DNA of 43,717 nt from positions 1 to 43,717 of the IMG/VR virus record IMGVR_UViG_3300020472_002670. One strand, 5' to 3'. The stretch's first letter is position 1. Each line of letters begins with the position of its first letter. Positions 26,091-32,068 of the stretch are shown here, piece after piece. Both the position numbers and the translations under genes were made by a program. The notes below the pieces were generated by a model, which saw only the letters and a list, made by a program, of their open reading frames with translations, did not search any database and was not told where the DNA came from. The DNA is from a virus.

Positions 26091-26492
26091 CTACGAAATT
26101 ATTACATATTTTTTATCAAATTTTTTAGCATAACTTATAGTATTCAATGTTCCTCTACCTTCAATACCATCTGGAATAAACCCTACTACAATATCACTTG
26201 TACCTGCTATAATTTTATTCCGTGCAAAAAAGTTCTTTACACTATAAGGTTTATTATATCTTGATGATGGCATTGTACAATATAAATTATGTACTTCGTG
26301 AAATGGTGGATACTCCTCATATTGTAATCCTAACTCTAATGCATATTTTTTAGCATATTTATCAGCACCTTGTTTACAACCACCACTTACTATTATTGTA
26401 TTGTTCCCATATTCATTTTTAAGTTTGAATATAAAATCTTTAATCTTTTTTTTATTTTCGTATCTTCTACTACCAACGATTGCTATTTTCAT
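26091..26492 (-). CDS. SLOG/DUF2493-like nucleotide-binding protein
   Basis: A 133-residue protein. KIAIVGSRRYENK at the start, then TIIVSGGCKQGADKYAKKYA, then FARNKIIAGTSDIVVGFIPDG and GRGTLNTISYAKK, follow the YspA/DUF2493 and DprA/LOG-like pattern (GSR, SGG--GAD, NK-ia--sD, GT--ti--Ak). SLOG proteins bind nucleotides or nucleotide-derived ligands; some act in defence signalling, but this phage copy could instead sequester or cleave a nucleotide signal. The start is the ATG at 26492, with AAGGAAA upstream. Confidence 0.75.
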   Translation of the reverse strand: MKIAIVGSRRYENKKKIKDFIFKLKNEYGNNTIIVSGGCKQGADKYAKKYALELGLQYEEYPPFHEVHNLYCTMPSSRYNKPYSVKNFFARNKIIAGTSDIVVGFIPDGIEGRGTLNTISYAKKFDKKYVIIS

Positions 26493-26599
26493 TAACAATT
26501 TCCTTTAAAAAATAAAAACATAATTAACATTATCAGTTTGTCTAATATCCATAATAAAATTAACCAAGTTAGTTTTTTATTTACGCCCTCTTTTGCCAT
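26492..26599 (-). CDS. very small membrane peptide (35 aa)
   Basis: A 35-codon ORF starting MAKEGVNKKLTWLILLW. Residues about 10-31 are strongly hydrophobic (a single membrane pass) with a basic N-terminal flank, so N-in topology is likely. AGGAG lies seven bases before the ATG. It overlaps the end of the upstream gene in another frame, and its TAA shares a base with the ATG of the SLOG-like gene (TAATG). The strong ribosome site and exact junction argue for a real gene. Function unknown. Confidence 0.6.
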   Translation of the reverse strand: MAKEGVNKKLTWLILLWILDKLIMLIMFLFFKGNC

Positions 26600-26972
26600 A
26601 TCGTCTCTCCTCTTTGAATGAAGGTAACGCTTTAACTAAATTAACATATTCAACCAATCCATCTAAAACATCACCTTTCCATCGATATCTTGAACGACTA
26701 CCATCTTCATTTTCTGTATCTATAACAAACCAAGCATATTCTACTTGTTTTGTAATTCTTGTATTTATTTCAAATAATAAATGCTCATTTCTTTTTATAA
26801 AAGCTTTTATGTCCTTTTGACTTACTGACTTATGCCACAATGATATTCTAAATACCTTTAACCCCACCACTCTAGCACATCTTCTTATATTTTCAAGTAT
26901 CAATTGTTCGTCTTCAGTATTTATTATTTTTTCCAAAGGAACTCTCATTGAATATATCCTTGTCAAATTCAT
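26577..26972 (-). CDS. hypothetical protein (131 aa)
   Basis: A 131-residue protein that I do not recognise. It starts MNLTRIYSMRVPLEKII at an ATG forming a TAATG junction with the nuclease gene, with AGAGGG upstream. Features are a basic SLWHKSVSQKDIKAFIKRN stretch, an aromatic VEYAWFVIDTENEDGS strand-turn, and a very basic C-terminus (EERRYGKRGRK). Basic ends and small size fit a nucleic-acid-associated phage protein, but that is a guess. Position next to the Fe-S nuclease may be functional or only packing. Confidence 0.6.
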   Translation of the reverse strand: MNLTRIYSMRVPLEKIINTEDEQLILENIRRCARVVGLKVFRISLWHKSVSQKDIKAFIKRNEHLLFEINTRITKQVEYAWFVIDTENEDGSRSRYRWKGDVLDGLVEYVNLVKALPSFKEERRYGKRGRK

Positions 26973-27838
26973 TAAATACCCTCTGTACAATATTCTGTTT
27001 TTCTAAACTCACACCATCTACAAGCTTTCTTACTTGGTAACGCGAATATCTTCTCTGTTTTATATTCACCTTCATCATCGAAAGCTGTCTCTAAAAATAA
27101 ATCTAATCTTTTAGCCACTTTATTTAAACTCGGTTTACCGCTCGCAGGTACGAACTTCTGTACTCTTTTCTGTGGGAAATCTGTATTCTCCCATAATTTT
27201 CTTTTAACTATAAAATACTCTACTTCTATCTTATCTACTGGATGATTGTATTGTTTAGAATAGAATTGTTTATATAATAACAATTGTTGAGTTTTATTCT
27301 CATCTCTCTTTTGCCATTTATTCCAACCACGAGTAGATGTTTTTATATCATATATTTTTATTGTATCACTTATCTCGTCATATATAACTATATCAATATA
27401 GCCTAACATTTTAATATTTTTTCTTAAATCAAAATTAATTGGAACTTCACAACCTATAAGTTTGTATCCCCGTTTACTGAAATAATCAGCTCTTCTCTTT
27501 TTAAAGAAATCTATTATATCACAACCATCTTGAAAGAACTCGTGTAAATCTTCTTTTGTACAAGGTGCTTTTTCATCTCGTTCTTTAGCTATATTAAATT
27601 GTTCTATTAATTTATCTCGTAACATTTCTTCAAGATTTAATAAATCAGCATTCTTTATACTATCATTATACATAATTTCAAGATAAGTTTGTAATACCTC
27701 GTGCATCGCTGTTCCAAATATTAAATGTATATTTGATTCAAATATTCTTAACCCATCTATATAATTAAGTTTCCATCTTTTAGGACACTCACTAAACATT
27801 GATATTTGACTATAACTTATTTTTTTACCCATACCCAT
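26972..27838 (-). CDS. PD-(D/E)XK nuclease, Cas4/RecB-like, probable Fe-S cluster
   Basis: A 288-residue nuclease. SYSQISMFSECPKRW at the N-terminus (Cys18), FGTAMHEVLQ at 41-50, the GYID strand (Asp149), IKIYDIKTS (Asp164, Lys166) and a Q--LY segment form the PD-(D/E)XK core. The C-terminal CRWCEF-x-n-YC triplet plus Cys18 gives the four-cysteine pattern that holds a 4Fe-4S cluster in Cas4, AddB and related nucleases. In a phage it would most simply be a 5'-3' exonuclease for recombination or host-DNA breakdown. No CRISPR array is nearby. The start overlaps the upstream methyltransferase end by 22 bases and has a weak ribosome site. Confidence 0.85.
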   Translation of the reverse strand: MGMGKKISYSQISMFSECPKRWKLNYIDGLRIFESNIHLIFGTAMHEVLQTYLEIMYNDSIKNADLLNLEEMLRDKLIEQFNIAKERDEKAPCTKEDLHEFFQDGCDIIDFFKKRRADYFSKRGYKLIGCEVPINFDLRKNIKMLGYIDIVIYDEISDTIKIYDIKTSTRGWNKWQKRDENKTQQLLLYKQFYSKQYNHPVDKIEVEYFIVKRKLWENTDFPQKRVQKFVPASGKPSLNKVAKRLDLFLETAFDDEGEYKTEKIFALPSKKACRWCEFRKTEYCTEGI

Positions 27839-29031
27839 ACAGGTTCACCAAAGGTGTCACCTTCCTTTTCTATTCCAATACAATTTGGTCTTTTTGCCAT
27901 TTCCATTCCAAAACATTCTACATATTCTGAATCATCAAATGTTTTAATATAATCATTCATTGGGTCACATATACTTAAATTTGATTTACCCATCCATTTA
28001 CCATTTTCATCTTTTGAATTAGCATTAACATCAGATATGTTTACCATTAATATACCACCTTTTCGTAGTGTTTTCCAAACATTATCTATTGCTCTATGTA
28101 AAAATAATTCATTCCATCTATCAATATTTTGATATCTAACCCACGATTGTGTATCATCATTAGAATATCTCTCAACATTAAAATATGGTGGTGATGTAAA
28201 TACTATATCCATCATCCCTTCATATTTAGATAAATCAGCATCTTCTGCAGGTGAACATAAAAATTCACATTTCTTTTCTGTTTCGAAAATGGTAGAATGT
28301 TTTTTATAAAATTGTTCTTGTTTTTTGTAGATAGGATGATTTTCTTTTCTTGGATCTATACCTACAAAAAATTCTCCATAATCAGATGCGTAGAAACCTG
28401 CTAACCTATCTCCCCATCCAGCTGAAAAATCCAATACATTCTTACATTTATATTTATCATATATTGATTTAGCAACATTTGGTTTAAATTGAGAACAAAT
28501 ATACTTTCTTAATGATATAGAAGTTCTTAATATTGATCTGTTTACCTTTGGAACTTTTAATGTAAACAAAGAACCTAATAAGGTAAACATAAATTTCTTT
28601 TCTTGCCAAGTTCTAATTGGGCCAGGAGATATAGTTCCATCAACTGACCATCTATTCGCTTGTTGAAAATAATTACTTGATTTATTACCAGTATTTATTC
28701 TTTTAATTAAGTTTTCACTTCTATCCCATTCATATTCTGAACGAGCAAACCAATTCTTTGTTATATATAAATCATTCCACTTGATACCTTTTAATTTTTG
28801 ATAATCTTTTAGACAATCTTTCTCATCTATCTCTTGGAATGGTGGTTCATACTCCATAAGAATATCAGCAAGTTTATCTTTAATTGTATCTTTATCAAAA
28901 GTTTCCTTTATGTAAGTCCACTCTTCTTCATTTATTTCAAAGTATGGTTTCATATCTTTGAATCTATCAAAGTAACTCAATTTAGATTGTTGTTCTTCGT
29001 GATATTCATCTATTTCTAAATCAAAGGGCAA
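27817..29031 (-). CDS. TSPPY DNA methyltransferase-like protein
   Basis: A 404-residue protein. Motif I is NVLDFSAGWGDRLAGF near 199-214, followed by FVGIDPRKEN (motif II). The catalytic motif IV is FTSPPYFNVERYS, then WKTLRKGGILMVNISD. TSPPY/SPPY marks amino-group DNA methyltransferases (N6-adenine or N4-cytosine). The ~190-residue N-terminal part is unrecognised and may hold target recognition. It is related over motifs I-IV to the gene at 39300-40394. The only start that fits is a TTG at 29031 with GAGGT upstream. Target sequence unknown. Confidence 0.78.
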   Translation of the reverse strand: MPFDLEIDEYHEEQQSKLSYFDRFKDMKPYFEINEEEWTYIKETFDKDTIKDKLADILMEYEPPFQEIDEKDCLKDYQKLKGIKWNDLYITKNWFARSEYEWDRSENLIKRINTGNKSSNYFQQANRWSVDGTISPGPIRTWQEKKFMFTLLGSLFTLKVPKVNRSILRTSISLRKYICSQFKPNVAKSIYDKYKCKNVLDFSAGWGDRLAGFYASDYGEFFVGIDPRKENHPIYKKQEQFYKKHSTIFETEKKCEFLCSPAEDADLSKYEGMMDIVFTSPPYFNVERYSNDDTQSWVRYQNIDRWNELFLHRAIDNVWKTLRKGGILMVNISDVNANSKDENGKWMGKSNLSICDPMNDYIKTFDDSEYVECFGMEMAKRPNCIGIEKEGDTFGEPVWVWVKK

Positions 29032-29235
29032 TTACTTTACCTCAAAATTCTTATCTAATGTTGATAAACAATCTTCTGCTGTTGCTAAACTCTCTGTCCA
29101 TTTTTTTACTTCAGTTGTTAAATCCGTGTGTTCACCTATCGCTGTTGCATCATTAAATAATATATCTAAATGTGCGAGTGCCTCTGTTCTTTGTGCTTGA
29201 TATGTATCTATCGCAGCTTTTATTAGTTGATTCAT
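29032..29235 (-). CDS. small hypothetical protein (67 aa)
   Basis: A 67-residue, mostly helical-looking acidic protein (NQLIKAAIDTYQAQRTEAL at the N-terminus, then LATAEDCLSTLDKNFEVK). It probably forms a helical hairpin. GAGG lies upstream of the ATG, the start overlaps the gp62 stop as ATGA, and the stop is directly followed by the TTG start of the methyltransferase gene. Not recognised. Confidence 0.55.
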   Translation of the reverse strand: MNQLIKAAIDTYQAQRTEALAHLDILFNDATAIGEHTDLTTEVKKWTESLATAEDCLSTLDKNFEVK

Positions 29236-29651
29236 TTTATCATCCTCTTTATTTTTTTATCTTCTATTCCATAACTCTTCACTATATCAATTAATTCATC
29301 TTTACCTATTAAATCAATATAACTTTTTACATTTAATTTACTTTCTTCAAAATGTTTAGAAAGTATTTCTAATAATTCTTTATCATATTTTTTATCTTTT
29401 TTACCTTTGATATACTTATTGAATCTTTTACCTTTTGGTAGTAAATTACGATAAAATTCATATACATCTTTTGATTCTAACATACCAATTGAATACGGCT
29501 GAAACATATTTATATATTCACAAAATTCTTTATCCATTGAAAGCCAACGATTTATAATAAAAGTATTAAAGGTTTTTTGATCTTCTTCCGAAAAGGAATC
29601 CCAGGGCTTTTTGTGAATCAAGACTTGATTTATCCAGTCTATAATTGTCAC
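29232..29651 (-). CDS. 62: clamp loader small subunit gp62
   Basis: A 139-residue protein matching T4-type gp62 by pattern: MTIIDWINQVLIHKKPWDS, then FNTFIINRWLSMDKEF, then YEFYRNLLPKGKRFNKYIKGKK, and an ending ELIDIVKSYGI. Gp62 joins gp44 to load the sliding clamp gp45 onto primer-template DNA. The start is a GTG at 29651: GGAGGGAAG lies upstream, it overlaps the previous stop as GTGA, and it gives the family N-terminus. A longer reading would run into the zinc-ribbon gene. Smaller than T4 gp62 (about 187 residues), as in other marine relatives. Confidence 0.8.
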   Translation of the reverse strand: MTIIDWINQVLIHKKPWDSFSEEDQKTFNTFIINRWLSMDKEFCEYINMFQPYSIGMLESKDVYEFYRNLLPKGKRFNKYIKGKKDKKYDKELLEILSKHFEESKLNVKSYIDLIGKDELIDIVKSYGIEDKKIKRMIK

Positions 29652-29857
29652 CCTTTCTTCCCTCCGAAACCCCACGAACCATCTTTGGACGCAGGTTTAG
29701 CATTTGGTTTAAATATTTTTTTCATTCTTTCATATTTACCATCTGCTTCTGGATTATAACAACAAGTTGGACATAATGGTTCTTTAAAATCATCCATAGT
29801 TCTCTTTTCTTCTTGTTCTAAACCACAAGTTCTACATTTAAAAGTATAGAAAGGCAT
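29648..29857 (-). CDS. FmdB-like zinc-ribbon protein
   Basis: A 69-residue protein with PFYTFKCRTCGLEQEEKRTM and a later LCPTCC, giving a two-pair cysteine zinc ribbon close to the FmdB/regulatory-protein pattern. The C-terminus is Gly/Lys-rich (WGFGGKKG). It lies between clamp-loader genes gp44 and gp62. In T4-like phages small zinc proteins here could bind RNA polymerase or DNA, but no function is shown by the sequence. Its stop overlaps the GTG start of gp62. Confidence 0.7.
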   Translation of the reverse strand: MPFYTFKCRTCGLEQEEKRTMDDFKEPLCPTCCYNPEADGKYERMKKIFKPNAKPASKDGSWGFGGKKG

Positions 29858-30084
29858 TATTGTCCCATTTCTAAATTTTTAAATTCCTCATTTACATGCC
29901 CACATTTTTCACAAGCAAATACTGCTGATGGAACTATTGTTTCTTGTCCTGTTGGTGACATAAGTGCTGATAATCTTGCTAACATTAATGTTTGTTTAAA
30001 TGTATCGTTTCCACACTCATCACATTTCATATTTGTAGCTTTTGATGTATCTGGTGGTGTATTACCTAAATCTGGTATTGACAT
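29857..30084 (-). CDS. zinc-ribbon protein (75 aa)
   Basis: A 75-residue protein with MKCDECGN near residues 19-26 and FACEKCGHVN near 56-65, a clear CxxC-x(n)-CxxC zinc ribbon separated by a hydrophobic LARLSALMSPTG stretch. It sits next to the FmdB-like zinc gene and the clamp-loader genes. The TAATG and adjacent-stop junctions show coupling with both neighbours. Possible transcription- or replication-associated factor; not assigned. Confidence 0.65.
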   Translation of the reverse strand: MSIPDLGNTPPDTSKATNMKCDECGNDTFKQTLMLARLSALMSPTGQETIVPSAVFACEKCGHVNEEFKNLEMGQ

Positions 30085-30248
30085 TATTCTATCTCCTTAA
30101 CAACTAATTCTGTTATTGTAACATCTTTTTTATTCCAACCTGTTTTATATAATATATTTTCATCTTCATAAGGTGGATTATGTAATGTTATTATTAATCT
30201 ATCTGGTGAAGCACCTTCACCAATCTTTTCTACTCTGAATCTTTTCAT
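30084..30248 (-). CDS. small hypothetical protein (54 aa)
   Basis: A 54-residue ORF starting MKRFRVEKIGEGASPDRLII and ending in an acidic TELVVKEIE. The start forms an ATGA overlap with the gp44 stop and has GAGG eight bases upstream; the TAA shares a base with the ATG of the following zinc-ribbon gene. The predicted strand pattern fits a small beta-rich protein. No family recognised. It occupies the only gap between gp44 and the zinc-ribbon pair. Confidence 0.6.
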   Translation of the reverse strand: MKRFRVEKIGEGASPDRLIITLHNPPYEDENILYKTGWNKKDVTITELVVKEIE

Positions 30249-31150
30249 TTTAATATCCTCGTTAGTCTTATTATTAACGACACAAAATTTATTTCTTTGT
30301 CAACTACATTGACATCTTGATATTGTGCCTCTGCTATATTCAAAATACATTCCGATTCTTTACCTTTACCATAAGTTCCTACCTCATCATACAATAATCT
30401 ATATATTTCTGAATAATCACTTACTGAATTATCTGCTATCAATTTTCTAATAACATTTAATTCAGTTTTACTTGATAACATATCCAATAATTGTAACTTA
30501 TAATTATTTTGAATCATTGAACTTGTATCTATTTTTAATTTACCATCAACAATTTGTCTTTGAGCTGAATTGATAACTCTACGAATATCAGGATAAGCAG
30601 CGTTCACAATAAGAGCTACATCATCAAGTTCATATTGACAATTTTCTTGATTTAAGATATTAACCATTTGTTGTGCAACTTCTTTTTTAGAAGGTGGTAT
30701 AACTTTATATGATTGACATCTTGATTGAATTGGATCTATGATTCTCTCAACATAATTACAAGTTAATATAAACCTACAATGTTTTGAGAATGTTTCCATT
30801 AGGTTTCTCAACGCGGCTTGAGCGTTTGGTGTAAGATAATCACACTCGTCAAGTATAATTACTTTCAAGGATTTGAAACCCACAGATGAAGCGAATGTTT
30901 TTATTTTGTTTCTAACATCGTCAACTTTGTTTTCATCAGAAGCATTGATATACATAAAATCACAATCAATGTTTTTTACAACTATCTTTGCTAATGTTGT
31001 TTTACCAGTACCAGCTTTTCCATAAAGAAGAAGATGAGGTACATCTTCACTTGTGATATACCTCTTTACTTTTTCTTTAAGATGCTCGTTACCAATATAA
31101 GTTGATAAATCAGTTGGACGATACTTTTCTACCCATAAAGAATGACTCAT
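30245..31150 (-). CDS. 44: clamp loader large subunit gp44 (AAA+ ATPase)
   Basis: A 301-residue AAA+ ATPase of the RFC/gp44 type. It has LWVEKYRPTDLSTYIG at the N-terminus, Walker A GKAGTGKT at 44-51, Walker B VIILDECD near 103-110, the SRC arginine finger (IQSRCQSY) and the sensor segment PDIRRVIN. It drives ATP-dependent loading of gp45 with gp62. I place the start at the ATG at 31150: it forms a TAATG junction with the 42-residue ORF upstream and gives the family N-terminus. A four-residue longer form is possible. Confidence 0.95.
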   Translation of the reverse strand: MSHSLWVEKYRPTDLSTYIGNEHLKEKVKRYITSEDVPHLLLYGKAGTGKTTLAKIVVKNIDCDFMYINASDENKVDDVRNKIKTFASSVGFKSLKVIILDECDYLTPNAQAALRNLMETFSKHCRFILTCNYVERIIDPIQSRCQSYKVIPPSKKEVAQQMVNILNQENCQYELDDVALIVNAAYPDIRRVINSAQRQIVDGKLKIDTSSMIQNNYKLQLLDMLSSKTELNVIRKLIADNSVSDYSEIYRLLYDEVGTYGKGKESECILNIAEAQYQDVNVVDKEINFVSLIIRLTRILK

Positions 31151-31278
31151 TAATCCATCCATTTTTTATGTTTTAATAAATGCCACATTCTATGTTTTAC
31201 CATTTCCCATAAAAGAGAAAATATATTATCCGCCTCATATGTTCCAGTTGGAACTTTTAGTGTATAATAACTTTTCAT
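31150..31278 (-). CDS. small hypothetical protein between clamp and clamp loader (42 aa)
   Basis: A 42-residue ORF starting MKSYYTLKVPTGTYEADNIF and ending KHRMWHLLKHKKWMD. It has TAATG junctions at both ends, with gp45 upstream and gp44 downstream, and an AGGA ribosome site inside the end of gp45. The C-terminal half is basic and Trp/His-rich. It fills the gap exactly. Not recognised; it does not look like T4 RpbA, which is larger. Confidence 0.6.
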   Translation of the reverse strand: MKSYYTLKVPTGTYEADNIFSLLWEMVKHRMWHLLKHKKWMD

Positions 31279-32000
31279 TAATCAACATCCTGTAAAGCTA
31301 CAATATAATATGTAGAATCATAATCATCAACTTTAAAGTTTATTTTAGCTAAACCATCTGTTGAAACTTCAAATAAAGCTGTTGAACATTCACGATTAGC
31401 AATCAATAATTCTTTAAACAAATTCGCGTTAAATGTAATTGGTGAACTAACATCACAAGTATCACATTCAACTGGAATATTTATACGATTTGTATTTGTT
31501 TGAGAATAACCAATGATGATATCACAACCACCAGTTTTATTAGCTCTCAAAGTGAATGAATCAGTATCACTTAAAGCACTTTTACCTTTAATAAAAGTAT
31601 TTATAAAATGATTATCTAATTTAATCTGTGTTCCAAATTCAGGTATTCTTTTTAATGCTGGTGCATCAGGAATAACTGATAAATCACTTAATACATAGTC
31701 AAGAGAAACTGAACCATTTTTTACATTAAGTGAAACAGGTATGTCACCAGCTTTAGTTAAAGATAAATTTACATCATCTCCTAAAGCTCCTAACATTTTT
31801 TGTAATACATCTGTCTGATAAACGCCTATCTCTGATGAATCAAAATTAAAATTATCAACTTTGACACTACCAAGTAACGATTTATCTGCAGATATAAATG
31901 ATGTGCTTAATTTATCTCCATTGGATTTCCATTTAACACTATTTATATTTCCACCCAAATTATATTTTTGAATGAATTTATCTAACTTACTTTTTTGCAT
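31278..32000 (-). CDS. 45: sliding clamp gp45
   Basis: A 240-residue protein of the T4 gp45 clamp type by length, context and pattern. It has KSKLDKFIQKYNLGG at the N-terminus, FISADKSLLGSVK, an EIGVYQTDVLQKMLGAL strand-helix, and the interdomain VIPDAPALKRIPEF, ending STYYIVALQDVD. The trimeric ring tethers gp43 to DNA and in T4 also activates late transcription. It is followed by the 42-residue ORF and gp44. Its own promoter lies in the 68-base gap upstream (see 32033-32062). Confidence 0.9.
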   Translation of the reverse strand: MQKSKLDKFIQKYNLGGNINSVKWKSNGDKLSTSFISADKSLLGSVKVDNFNFDSSEIGVYQTDVLQKMLGALGDDVNLSLTKAGDIPVSLNVKNGSVSLDYVLSDLSVIPDAPALKRIPEFGTQIKLDNHFINTFIKGKSALSDTDSFTLRANKTGGCDIIIGYSQTNTNRINIPVECDTCDVSSPITFNANLFKELLIANRECSTALFEVSTDGLAKINFKVDDYDSTYYIVALQDVD

Positions 32001-32015
32001 CTTATTCTCCTATTG

Positions 32016-32023
32016 AATTTATA
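32016..32023 (-). promoter_or_regulatory. late-promoter-like TATAAATT box
   Basis: On the minus strand this reads TATAAATT, one base from the T4 late consensus TATAAATA. It lies between the sigma70-type promoter and the gp45 start. In an AT-rich genome such a match can arise by chance, so it is weak evidence. Confidence 0.3.
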
Positions 32024-32032
32024 TAGTATCTA

Positions 32033-32062
32033 AATATACGAATGTATACTAACATATGTCAA
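32033..32062 (-). promoter_or_regulatory. sigma70-type promoter upstream of gp45
   Basis: On the minus strand a perfect -35 box TTGACA (32057-32062) is followed after 18 bases by a -10 box TATATT (32033-32038). It lies in the short gap after the DNA polymerase stop and would start transcription about 25 bases ahead of the gp45 ATG, which has AGGAG upstream. This is the best promoter in the window and fits early host-polymerase transcription of the clamp and loader genes. Confidence 0.75.
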
Positions 32063-32068
32063 GCTTTT

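Noticed and set aside
26972-27838. CRISPR-Cas locus because of the Cas4-like nuclease
   Set aside because: No repeat-spacer array and no other cas gene is visible in the window.
30084-30248. RegA at this T4-like position
   Set aside because: The ORF has only 54 residues and no RegA-like segment; RegA is about 120 residues.
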